From positions 1,178,001 to 1,242,000 of the forward strand of contig JADJNF010000008.1 of the NCBI GenBank assembly GCA_016714445.1: a stretch of DNA of 64,000 nt. The letters run 5' to 3'. This DNA is from Saprospiraceae bacterium. GTDB lineage: Bacteria; Bacteroidota; Bacteroidia; Chitinophagales; Saprospiraceae. Positions 48,922 to 57,678 of the stretch are shown here, piece after piece; the stretch's first letter is position 1; every line of letters starts with the position of its first letter. The position numbers and the translations under genes are program-made. Below the pieces are notes generated by a model. It did not search any database. It was given only the letters and a program-made list of their open reading frames with translations, and was not told where the DNA came from.

Positions 48922-49030
48922 TAAACAGCTATAAAACAAAAATCCTAATCAATTAAGATTAGTCCGATAGCTATCGGAAGATTTAATATGGTGGGCTCAC
49001 CATCCCGATAGCTATCGGGATTGAACCCGG
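48922..49030 (-). repeat. Degenerate tRNA-like 3' fragment with inserted palindromes
   Basis: TGGTGGGCTCACCA and TGAACCCGGGA resemble the acceptor and T-arm parts of the fragment at 49,422 (TGGGGCCCACCAGG, TTGAACCTGGGA), but the T-stem is occupied by TCCCGATAGCTATCGGGA (49003-49020). A second palindrome TCCGATAGCTATCGGA lies at 48,964-48,979. The adjoining AT-rich hairpin (CTAATCAATTAAGATTAG) is also repeated near 49,386. It looks like an older, decayed attachment-site copy. Confidence 0.5.
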
Positions 49031-49080
49031 GAAATTAAATTTTAGTATCCCTTGTATTAATAAACAATTTCTCCTTTAAT

Positions 49081-49335
49081 TCAGGATACTTTTAAATTAA
49101 TGATGTAAACTTTGCTTTTCATTTTCTTTATGTATTTCTCGATCCTTAAAGCATGCTTAAAATCAATTGATTCAATAGTTATAAATTCTTCCCAATCATT
49201 TGTTTGTGCAGTAAATTTATCTGTTCCATAATATTGACTATTGTGTTTACTAATCCTATTTTCAATTGCATCATTCGTTGCACCTGGATAGAATCGGTCT
49301 AAAATTGGATTGTACAAAATGTAACATAAACTCAT
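49081..49335 (-). CDS. GIY-YIG nuclease-family protein
   Basis: 84 residues, a single GIY-YIG domain. CYILYNPILDRFYPGATN carries the family's two-strand signature in degenerate form (Y-I-L ... F-Y-P-G), followed by RISKHNSQYYGTDK and the late Glu in ALRIEKYIKKMKSKVYI. Stand-alone GIY-YIG proteins are common in Bacteroidota and often cluster near rRNA or tRNA genes. Here it lies between two tRNA-like 3' fragments. Confidence 0.78.
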   Translation of the reverse strand: MSLCYILYNPILDRFYPGATNDAIENRISKHNSQYYGTDKFTAQTNDWEEFITIESIDFKHALRIEKYIKKMKSKVYIINLKVS

Positions 49336-49421
49336 GTTTGAATGGTAGATTTCACTATATAATCGATAGCTATAAACAAAAAATCCCTAATCAATTAAGA
49401 TTAAGGATTCTTTATAAGGGT

Positions 49422-49470
49422 GGGGCCCACCAGGACTTGAACCTGGGACCACCTGATTATGAGTCAGGTG
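49422..49470 (-). other. tRNA-Met(CAU) 3' fragment, probable attachment site (att)
   Basis: On the minus strand, CACCTGACTCATAATCAGGT forms an anticodon stem with a CAU loop. It continues through a variable loop (GGTCCC), a T-arm (AGGTTCAAGTCCT) and an acceptor 3' strand (GGTGGGCCCCA). The expected 5' half (D-arm, acceptor) is absent; upstream is GAGAAGTTCAAAT. This is the classic residue of site-specific integration into a tRNA 3' end. The tyrosine recombinase begins 260 bases to the right, so the element lies to the right and the intact tRNA should be past its far end. Confidence 0.7.
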
Positions 49471-49731
49471 ATTTGAACTTCTCACCTATTACTATACCCT
49501 CTCAATTGTTACTAAGTGTTCTAATAATCAGAGTTTTATAAATTTCTATTGTCTCATGTAAACTTAATATTTATCAAATTTGTTGTGCAATATGTTGTAC
49601 AAGGTTTTCTTACTTTTATTGCGACCACAAAAATAGTTAAATTTCAAATGATAATTGTTTTAAATTGGAAATCGATAATAAGAATATCATAAGTACTCTA
49701 TTAAGTTTATCAAATTAAAATAGATTTTAAA

Positions 49732-51046
49732 ATGTCAAGTTCACCAACAGTAGCCTACTGGCTCGACAAAGAACAACAAACAAAGATGGCAAACATCCTT
49801 TGAAGATTCGAATAACGTATAATAGGGACAATAAAAGGTATGATATAAAGAAATTCTTTAAACAACCAGTTTCTTTTTCAGAGGAAGATTATAATGAAAT
49901 AATCATTAAAAAGCAAAAGAAAACATATAATACCTTTAATGAACTAATTGTAGCGATCCAAAACAGTTTTGGAATTATAAAAACTTTTCTTTTGAAGCAT
50001 TTGAAAAACACTGGTTTGTTACTGAGGCATCTGACTGATGACCTAGTGGATATGTGTACATCAATGCAATAAACAAAATGGAGGCTAAACAGGTATCGTC
50101 TAAAGATACTTATGTCAATGCAATTAAAAGTCTTGCAAGGTTTTATTTTAAAAATGATGATCTGAAGGTTCTGAATAAAAATTCTTCTGGTCTATATCAA
50201 AAAGATAAATCACTGAACAAAAAATTTAGTATTTCAAAAATTACAAAGGACTTTTGGAAGACTTTGAAAAACAATTAAAGAACGATGAAAAACCAAAATC
50301 TAATGCGACCATAGCTATTTATCTTAGGACGCTTAGGGCAGTGTATAATAATGCCATTAACGATAATTTAATAGCTCTGAATCTTATCCTTTTGGGAAGA
50401 ATAATAATAAATTTAGCATTGCTTCAAAAGCAATATCAGATAAAACCATACTTTCAGCAAATCAGATTATTGAATTGATGAATTTTGATCTTAGTGATGA
50501 TTATAAACAAGTAATAGAGTTTAGTATAGATTTTTGGCTTTTATCTTTTTTTTTGCAATGGTATGAATATTACGGACTTGTTACATCTAAGTATAGTGAC
50601 TTTTATAATCCATCGACATTTGAGTTTACGCGAAGAAAAACCTCAGCAAAAGTGGACAAAAAAATCACTATCACTTTAATCAAACCAGCACTTGAAATAC
50701 TTAGAAAATATAAATCAAAAGGCAATGACAATGGTTATGTCTTTCATTTTTTAAATGGGTACATCGATGCGGAAAAGGAAAAAGCAAAGGTCCATTGGAT
50801 AGTAAAAAAAATTAATAATGGTATGAAAAAAGTAGCCGAAAAAATGGGATACCAAAAAATATTACCACTTATGATTGCAGATATACTTTTGCCAATCTTG
50901 CACGAAATAAAAATGTTCCGTATAATTACATTCAGGTCGCTATGGGTCATTCCAAAAATAATTCAGTTACCGATGTTTATATGGATGATTATAGTGAAGA
51001 ACAAATAAGAAATTTTACTGAAGTCATTTATGCTGATTTTATCTGA
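49732..51046 (+). pseudogene. Tyrosine recombinase (integrase), several frameshifts
   Basis: Frames joined from the ATG at 49732 give about 430 residues: an N-terminal arm (VAYWLDK), a SAM-like core-binding domain (KQVSSKDTYVNAIKSLARF, ATIAIYLRTLRAVYNNAIND) and the catalytic domain. The late residues are visible after correction: YDCRYTFANLARNKNVPYNY and GHSKNNSVTDVYMDDY, giving Arg, the GHS His and the nucleophile Tyr; the R-x-x-R/H box has Tyr instead of His. At least five frame changes are needed. It is the likely integrase for the tRNA-Met site. Confidence 0.75.
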
Positions 51047-51069
51047 TCACACTTTCTAAACTATCTAAC

Positions 51070-52474
51070 ATGTCAGATACACCCAATTTTGATGCATTCA
51101 TTGAATATTTGAAAGATACTTCCTTAAGTTCATCTGATTATAAGTTTAATACTTTAATCATTGAAATCAACAATGCACACAATGACAAACGACTTCTGGA
51201 ATCTTTAATCCTGAAATTGATTGATGAAACTATTATTTACAAAGATTTGTATCAGGATAGATTAGAAGGTGATTTAAGAATAAAAAAACAACAATGGGAC
51301 CAAATATTTTATCTGTTGCAGGATAGATATTTCGAGTTATACAATGAATACTTTTATGATTATGATAATATAATTAATGGATCTCAATTACTTTTCGATA
51401 GAGCGCATATGTTAGATGAATCATTTTACGGATTCGATGAATCTGATTTTTTTAATTGTATTACTAATCCTTATTTTGGTTCAAAACGCAAAAAGATAAT
51501 AGTTGATTATAATGACAAATTTTATGACTCTTTAGTAAAAACATCGGATAATGAAAAGTTAGATTTCATAATACTCAGGTTTAGGGTTCTTAAAAAACAT
51601 ATAGATTTAGTTCAATATTATGCTGATAGCTTGTCAGTAAATAATTTTGAAGAACTCGCATTCACCAGTGACCAGTTAAATGAATTTTATTACAGACTAT
51701 TGCTGTCTAAAGCAAATACTTCAGATGAAAAGAAGTTAGAATCGATAACAATAGAACTTAATTTTTTAAATAAATATATAGATCAAAATCATCTAAAAAA
51801 ATTTGATGATTTAAAATACACCAGTGAGCAGATAAAAAGTTTGGAAAAGACTAATCCATATTTTGATATTTCTTTTATAGATTATGATGGTAAATTATAT
51901 GATGAAGAAGATATTCGTAGATGGACAGTTTTCAATGATTTTTTAAATTATTATTTATTGCTCCAGGAAAAATATTACAATTATTCAAATCCTAAAAGTT
52001 ATTACCTTTTGACGACCCCAAATGGGATAATCTAATTAATCGTATTGTCAATAAGCTTGAACAACAAAATTGGAATCTTCAGGAGTTTGCCATTTTGACT
52101 AGACTCTTTTGTTCAAAAATAAGCTAAACACCAAGTTTTCAATCAAAGTTATGGAAGAACTAGAGAATTGCAATTTTGGCACTTTTCATAGTCTTAAAAG
52201 ATTCATTAAAGATAAACCACCATTTTTTGATGACAATGATTTAATGAAAAAATATCCAAATGATATTAAAAAAATAATAAAACTAAGTAAAGACCTTCAA
52301 CCATATTCTGACTATTATAATACTACTACTAGAATGATCAACTCCATATGCATTGTTCAAAAAGACAAAATAGCAGATATGGAAGGTATTAAAAAATTAT
52401 TCCGCATCCATCAGGAGCCGACTGCATTTGAGCCTTTTAATGTCTTCGAAGATTTATATAATATAAATACTTAG
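51070..52474 (+). CDS. Unknown element protein, one or more frameshifts
   Basis: 321 residues are open from the ATG at 51070 (MSDTPNFDAFIEYLKDTSLS). After a stop at 52035, a shifted frame continues DPKWDNLINRIVNKLEQQNW and then the 52109-52474 segment (VMEELENCNFGTFHSLKRF). Joined, it is about 465 residues: acidic, helical and rich in Tyr and Asp. No known domain is recognised. It lies directly after the integrase, 23 bases downstream, so it may be accessory to the element. Confidence 0.55.
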
Positions 52475-52637
52475 AGCTCATTTTATTCCTTTCCGTTTTA
52501 ATAAATTCCTTCATTTTTTAGTTAGCCCATCTTTTCGCAAACTTTCGCAAGCCTTTGCGAAATTATATATTTTTATAAAGCCGTTTTGCGGAACTAAATT
52601 TTTTTTTTAAACGTTTATTAAGATAAATATTGTTAAG

Positions 52638-52853
52638 ATGACGAAGAGAAAGTATTTAAATGTTAAACAAGTGGCAGAGATGTTGGGAGTCCACAGAAGT
52701 AGCGTATATCGTTATATTTCATCTCACGGTTTACCATATTACAAGATTGGTGGTGGGCGTCTCCTGTTTGACCCTGAAAGAGTGGAAGCTTGGGTTGAAT
52801 CCCAACAGAGAAAAGTAATAATGGCTTCAAATTATTTTATTAAAAATTGGTAA
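52638..52853 (+). CDS. Excisionase-like helix-turn-helix protein
   Basis: 71 residues with a MerR/excisionase-type winged helix (YLNVKQVAEMLGVHRSSVYR, YISSHGLPYYKIGGGRLLFD, PERVEAWVESQQRK). Such HTH_17 proteins act as recombination directionality factors or regulators on integrative elements. Upstream, 52,500-52,620 holds a repeated stretch TTTCGCAAACTTTCGCAAGC without a gene. Confidence 0.82.
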   Translation: MTKRKYLNVKQVAEMLGVHRSSVYRYISSHGLPYYKIGGGRLLFDPERVEAWVESQQRKVIMASNYFIKNW

Positions 52854-52855
52854 AG

Positions 52856-53116
52856 ATGCAATATCAAGATGAACAAGATACCTTAATTGAAACCGTGGCT
52901 GTAAATGAAGAACAAAATTCACTTTCCTTTATGGAAATGCTTCAGATAAACCTTAATGGTATGACGAAGACAGAGATTTTGGCAGCATTACAACTTGAGT
53001 TGAATTTTATCGAAGAATTTGAGCCTTACAGACAGGATTATTTGCAGGAATTAGAACTAGTGATGGAGATTTACAGTGAAACGGGAAACAAAGAAATTTT
53101 AACCTTAATTTTTTAA
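52856..53116 (+). CDS. Small acidic protein, unknown function
   Basis: 86 residues from the ATG at 52856, just after the excisionase stop; a TTG at 52847 would overlap it. It is acidic and helical (LSFMEMLQINLNGMTKTEIL, LNFIEEFEPYRQDYLQELEL). No family is recognised. Probably co-transcribed with the excisionase-like gene. Confidence 0.5.
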   Translation: MQYQDEQDTLIETVAVNEEQNSLSFMEMLQINLNGMTKTEILAALQLELNFIEEFEPYRQDYLQELELVMEIYSETGNKEILTLIF

Positions 53117-53126
53117 TTTATTAACG

Positions 53127-53237
53127 ATGATTCAATCAATAACATTGGCCTTAGAGCCACCAGACAGAACAAACGTTGAGCCGCAAGCTCCGGGAGTTCA
53201 TTTCCATAATTTTAGAACACTTAGAAAGATGAAGTAA
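53127..53237 (+). CDS. Very small ORF (36 residues) in the element
   Basis: Starts at the ATG at 53127, 10 bases after the previous stop, reading MIQSITLALEPPDRTNVEPQ and ending at 53237. Tight spacing with both neighbours favours translation, but nothing else supports it. Confidence 0.3.
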   Translation: MIQSITLALEPPDRTNVEPQAPGVHFHNFRTLRKMK

Positions 53238-53238
53238 A

Positions 53239-53447
53239 ATGGGAGAGAAATTTAATTTGCACTTAAAGTCAGAAACTGACCTTCTTATGTTTCAAAGAAA
53301 CTACCTACTGAAATGGCAAGCTTTAATCTTGTGGAGAGTGATACAGTGAATATTCTAATTGCTATAGAGCAAAAATTGATAGCTGAGCCAAATAATATTT
53401 TTCTGCCTAGGTTAAGGACGTTCATCCGAAATCGTTCCAATTTGTAG
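53239..53447 (+). pseudogene. Small frameshifted ORF in the element
   Basis: An ATG at 53239, one base after the preceding stop, begins MGEKFNLHLKSETDLLMFQ. A shift near 53,295 gives KKLPTEMASFNLVESDTVNI and then IEQKLIAEPNNIFLPRLRTF to a stop at 53445. Joined, it is about 69 residues. The function is unknown. Confidence 0.4.
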
Positions 53448-53619
53448 GCTTAGCCTATATTATTTATTTAAAATCTTAAAAATATTTTCAAAATGGTAAC
53501 ACATACCTCTGGCATAGCCATGTCTGTTCGGTGCAGGTCACCTGGAATCATCAACACATCAATTGTGCTAGTTTTTAGCACGCATATTTTTTTAAGTAAT
53601 TTAAAATATTTTAAGCACG

Positions 53620-53829
53620 ATGGAATTAAAGAACATCACAACTAGACAGGATTTTATATCCTACTGCCGCAATTTCACGCGGCTCCTGGATCAGGAATAC
53701 GATCAGGAGTTCTATTATTTACGGGACCTATCTGAACTTAAATTTCAGATGGAACGACTAAATGACTTGGACCCAAATACAACCTGTACAAAATTGATTC
53801 ATATATTAAACTTTTTAACATATGAAGAT
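53620..53829 (+). CDS. Small unknown protein, probable frameshift at its 3' end
   Basis: The frame MELKNITTRQDFISYCRNFT continues past 53,830 to 53,976 but there overlaps the next gene by about 155 bases. If one base is lost or gained in AAACTTTTTAAC (53,808-53,819), the frame ends in a stop overlapping the next ATG (ATGA), a normal coupled arrangement giving about 70 residues. The 3' end given assumes this. The preceding 170 bases (53,448-53,619) hold no clear gene. Confidence 0.4.
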
Positions 53830-54037
53830 AGGAGATACTGTACAACTAAAGTCAAAACAGGGACCATTGCTATGCGTTTCGGCCGCACACACTTTGCCTG
53901 GAGATCCAGTGGATCTAGTTTACTGCTGCTATTGGCATTCAAGCAAACAGGAATTTGTATATGTCTTAGTACATAAATACATGCTGATGATTGTGGATAC
54001 TGAATCTTCTGAAGAAGTTGATCCCAATTGGAACTAG
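53822..54037 (+). CDS. DUF2158 (YodC)-like small protein
   Basis: 71 residues. MKIGDTVQLKSKQGPLLCV followed by VDLVYCCYWHSSKQEFVYVL resembles the small beta-barrel of DUF2158/YodC proteins (a conserved K-S-G-G-P-like turn, then C-x-W). The function is unknown. It is followed by a terminator-like hairpin at 54,055-54,077. Confidence 0.5.
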   Translation: MKIGDTVQLKSKQGPLLCVSAAHTLPGDPVDLVYCCYWHSSKQEFVYVLVHKYMLMIVDTESSEEVDPNWN

Positions 54038-54054
54038 AATTATTTTAATAAACT

Positions 54055-54077
54055 GCCAGGTGCTGCCTGGCGGCTTT
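54055..54077 (+). terminator. Rho-independent terminator-like hairpin
   Basis: GCCAGG (54055-54060) and CCTGGC (54066-54071) are exact complements with a 5-base loop, followed by GGCTTTTC. Confidence 0.6.
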
Positions 54078-54097
54078 TCTAAATCTTTTTTTTTAAT

Positions 54098-55470
54098 ATG
54101 GATAATAATATTTTTAGAACCAACTATCATTGCAAAATACCATCATGCCTAGACTTAGATGACCTCCTTCAAAATAACCCGATTACAGTTTCGCAGTACA
54201 AAAATGACCCCTATACCATTAAAGACACATTGGCCTATATTATTAATTGCATATCACTGGATGATATTAAAACATCAAAATTCAATTACTCATGAATTTG
54301 TCCCTCTGTCTTCAGTCATTCTGCACTCAGTGATTCGCAATCATAACGAATACCTTAATTACCTGATGGTAAATAATATTATTGTGTCCGACACTAAATA
54401 CAAACCTGGGATTAAATCCATTGGCTATAAATTCACTTTTGATGTATCTAGTTTCAACAACTACTATATCTATGACCCTAAGATCATCACCAAAATTACT
54501 AAATCTATGAAATCCAATTTCAAGCGCCAGCATCGAATATGCGCACCTGCTGCCGCATTTCCAGGATCTAAGCTATGATTACGATCAGGCTTTATCTTTA
54601 ATTGCTACGCTGAATGACCCCATCAAAGAACATAAAGGGTGGGATTCTTTAAATAGAATAGGGGCGAATAATAATTTCTGGTCGGTTGATCGAAGTGGGA
54701 GGTTCTATAGCTTTGTGAACATGTTGCCTAAAATCGTCCGCCCTGCATTGAGATGGAAAAATCAACCACTCGTGGAGCATGACCTAAAGTGTGCGGTGCC
54801 ATTTTTAACAATACCTCTTCTAAATCCTTTAAATTGGGATAACACTTTATGTGAAGTTGTAATGAAATGGAACCCTAATATTATATTACCTTCTACATCC
54901 TATATTCCCTTAGATACTTATTCTTATAAGATTAATAAAGATTATACTATTCTTTATAAAGAACCTAAATTCCTCCATCATTTTATGTGTACCGAATTTG
55001 ACCATCGAGATGTAAAATTGTATACTGAGCTCGTTCTTTCGAAGAATCAGGACCTATATCAGTACCTAAGCGAATACTGGAACTCACATCCAGATATAAA
55101 AACAAGGGCTACAATAGACCGCGATTTTGCTAAAAAGAAACTCCTGCAGATTTTTAACAGTCCTTCATCTCATACAAATATTTATCGCATAACGTTGACC
55201 AAATTGTTCCCCAACGTTCTTGCCATCTTTGACTGGATTAATACAGGGTACACGAGAACAAATAGAATGGGCCGAAATAAATATGATTTGCATTGCCCTT
55301 TCGCCCATATCGGTTTCAATCTCGAAAGCAATTTCATAATAAAAAATGTAACAAAAAAAATATCATCCTTCAATTCTAAAATCGTTTTTTTCACGATCCA
55401 CGACTCAATACTTTGTCTCGAAAGAGATTCAGAAATCATCACCCATTATTTAAATCATCAAAATAATTAA
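54098..55470 (+). CDS. Family-A/T7-type polymerase-like protein (inferred), frameshifts in the first half
   Basis: About 457 residues when frames are joined from the ATG at 54098. The first half contains two shifts (near 54,280 and 54,520). The second half is open from about 54,540. It contains DRSGRFYSFVNML, then LVEHDLKCAVPFLTI (motif A-like Asp in a strand), IKTRATIDRDFAKKKLLQIF (motif B-like Arg/Lys helix), TLTKLFPNVLAIFDWI, GFNLESNFIIKNV and the hydrophobic strand VFFTIHDSILCLE with a motif C-like His-Asp. This order matches the palm of single-subunit A-family polymerases, but identity is weak. It could be an unrelated element replication protein. Confidence 0.4.
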
Positions 55471-55480
55471 AATCAATTCT

Positions 55481-56002
55481 ATGGCTTCAGTCACATACAA
55501 AAATCAACCCGCAATCAATAAAACCAAAGGCAACGTTCCATTGGCAGGGAACTCACATGTCTATACAGTCTCCAAAAAGCTTTGGCACGACAACATTGAA
55601 GATGTCCTTCAAGGACTGTTCATTGGCACTACACTTCATGTGTGTTGTGGCAAATCTCAACTCGGAGATGTAAGATTAGATCATGATCCTGATAACCATC
55701 CAGACATCATTTGTGATGCTTCAAATATGAAAGCTATTGTAGAGGATAATCAGTTTGATACAGTCCTGTGTGATCCGCCTTACAATGGTAAATTTCAGTG
55801 GAACCATGATCTGCTTTCAGAGCTACCTCGAGTAGCATCACAGCGCATCATCTTTCAACACTGGTTTATTCTGCGAATCATTGGTTTGATAAAAGCTCAG
55901 GAAAAATTTCAACTCATAGATGTCCTTGTGTGGCAACCAAAGACCTACTTTGGAAGGGTAAATGTGATTTCTGTTTTTGACAGGATAATTGATGTTGATT
56001 AA
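55481..56002 (+). CDS. DPPY-motif DNA methyltransferase-like protein
   Basis: 173 residues with the Rossmann methyltransferase order: a motif I-like strand with a Gly/Cys turn (LHVCCGKSQLGDVRLDHDPD), an acidic loop (ICDASNMKAI) and motif IV FDTVLCDPPYNGKFQWNHDL. DPPY is typical of amino-group (N6-adenine/N4-cytosine) DNA methyltransferases. It is short and lacks an obvious target-recognition domain, so it may be a solitary element-borne modifier. It lies 10 bases after the polymerase-like gene. Confidence 0.65.
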   Translation: MASVTYKNQPAINKTKGNVPLAGNSHVYTVSKKLWHDNIEDVLQGLFIGTTLHVCCGKSQLGDVRLDHDPDNHPDIICDASNMKAIVEDNQFDTVLCDPPYNGKFQWNHDLLSELPRVASQRIIFQHWFILRIIGLIKAQEKFQLIDVLVWQPKTYFGRVNVISVFDRIIDVD

Positions 56003-56064
56003 GATTAATTTAATTATATTACATAAAATATTTTATGCAAAATTTACGGATGTATATTTATTTT

Positions 56065-56402
56065 TTAAATCTCCTTCAAATTAAATAGCTTTTTATAATT
56101 AATATACAAGGTCGTTGCTTTATTCGTATGATCCATATATAAAAAAATTTCAAGTTCTGAAATACTTTTATCCATGATTTCTGATTTAAAAGATACATTT
56201 TCATTATTATATTTATCAAAAAACTTTCCTTTGCTATTTTTTTAAATAATTTTCCAAATTATATTTATGGCAGGCATCAACTAGTAAATTAGTTGTCTCG
56301 CTGTACACAAACTTTTTTTACTTAGTTTTTTAAATTCTATAATCCCATCGTTCACATCTTGTAGATAAGAAATTATAAAATTTAATAAGTTCTTACACCA
56401 TG
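56065..56402 (-). pseudogene. Hidden minus-strand gene broken by frameshifts, unknown function
   Basis: Three overlapping minus-strand frames join into about 110 residues: NLLNFIISYLQDVNDGIIEF, then VYSETTNLLVDACHKYNLEN, then SEIMDKSISELEIFLYMDHT, ending NYKKLFNLKEI at 56065. The start is not found; a stop lies near 56,405. No family is recognised. It faces the polymerase-like/methyltransferase pair. The rest of 56,003-56,699 is AT-rich with nothing else visible. Confidence 0.4.
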
Positions 56403-56699
56403 GTGAAAAACTACCTTTAACCTAACAAAAACGAAATTTAAATACTTTTAAAGAGTTTTAGAACATATTTCAGATTCAGTTTAGTTGGTATATACCTTAA
56501 TAAAAAGTAATTTGTAAAAAAATCAAAATAATGCTATAGCAATATTTCTAATCAAATGCAATTTGAGTGGATTCCAGCCCCAAAACTTATTTTAAACGTC
56601 TTTTGTTTATGGGTAGTAAAAATCTTAATATTTTATGACATTAATTTAATGGTGATGAAAGTAATAATTTTATTATAACTTTTTTTATTGTAATTGGTT

Positions 56700-57258
56700 A
56701 TGGACAAACTGAAAAGAGTTTTATTCGCTGATGGAGCTATGAAGGAAATATTAAAAAAGGACTATAAAGGGGCTATACTAGATTATACTAAGGCTATAGA
56801 ATTAAATCCTAATAATCCAAATATTTATCTACGCAGAGCAATTATAAAATCTATCATATCTGATTTTAAAGGTGCTATAAGTGACTTTGATAAAGTTATT
56901 GAATTAAAGCCTAACAATGAAGATGTATACAATTTAAGAGGACTGGCAAAAAACATAATAAAAGATTATACAGGAGCTTTGGATGATTTGAATATAGTTA
57001 TTGCAAATAATCCTAGTGCATTTAAATCTTATAGCGAAAGAGGAATGATTAAAGTTAATTTAAAGGATTATAAAGGAGCTATTCAAGATTATAGTAAAGC
57101 TATTGAATTAAATCCTGATTATGCAAATACCTTTATATAGAGGTATAGTAAAAGGAAATGGTAAAGATATTAATGGAGCGTGTCTTGACTTAAGGAAAGC
57201 GAGAGAATTAGGTGAAATAAACGCAAATAAAATAATTAAAGAAATTTGTAATAAATAA
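56700..57258 (+). CDS. TPR-repeat protein, one frameshift near its 3' end
   Basis: From the ATG at 56700 the frame holds about four tetratricopeptide repeats with the A-I-x-D-Y/F...AIELNP pattern (YKGAILDYTKAIELNPNNP, FKGAISDFDKVIELKPNNED, YKGAIQDYSKAIELNPDYAN). It stops at 57140; a one-base shift continues LYRGIVKGNGKDINGACLDL and LRKARELGEINANKIIKEIC to a TAA at 57256. Such TPR proteins mediate protein-protein contacts. Joined length is about 185 residues. Confidence 0.65.
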
Positions 57259-57561
57259 ACCTGAATTCTATTCACAGAATAAAAAACAGAATAAAAAATA
57301 ACATAATAATACTTCTATTTTAATAATTCTGTCACCATGTTGATTTCAACTAATTTTTTTGAATTATATCTATCCACGAATCTTTTGATATTCTATTGGC
57401 ATCAAATAATTATTCCATAAACAAGTCCAGATGCAAATCCGATTATTATGCAATTAAATAATCTTGAAATCACAAATTCAATACCCTTATCGCAGCCTCC
57501 AATACCGAAAATAATACCAGCCCAAAAACCAACAATTGCGCCCCCTATGGAAAGATTGAGT

Positions 57562-57633
57562 ATTCCGGAGTAAATTGATCCACTCATTCCGGAGCAAACT
57601 GAACCAGTGATTCCAGAGCAAACTGAACCACTT
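57562..57633. repeat. Left-end tandem subterminal repeats of the IS21-type element
   Basis: Three 24-base units in a row: ATTCCGGAGTAAATTGATCC..., ATTCCGGAGCAAACTGAACC..., ATTCCAGAGCAAACTGAACC.... Their inverted counterparts lie at the other end (60181-60204 and 60205-60227, with core GTGGTTCAGTTT). Such arrays are transposase-binding sites. Confidence 0.85.
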
Positions 57634-57678
57634 TGAGAAGTTGATTTGATAGTTATATTATAAAAATAATAGTCTGAT

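Noticed and set aside
48922..49470. A CRISPR array
   Set aside because: The repeats here are two tRNA-like fragments and palindromes, with no regular spacers or cas genes.
49422..49497. A complete tRNA-Met gene
   Set aside because: The D-arm and the acceptor 5' strand are missing; only the 3' half is present.
52500..52600. TTTCGCAAACTTTCGCAAGC direct repeats as an origin
   Set aside because: Only two partial copies; no DnaA-box cluster or initiator gene nearby.
53493..53620. A short ORF (MVTHTSGIAMSVRC)
   Set aside because: It overlaps the next start and shows no spacing or family support.
57562..57633. A short CRISPR-like repeat array
   Set aside because: The 24-base units are contiguous with no spacers and have inverted partners at the other IS end.
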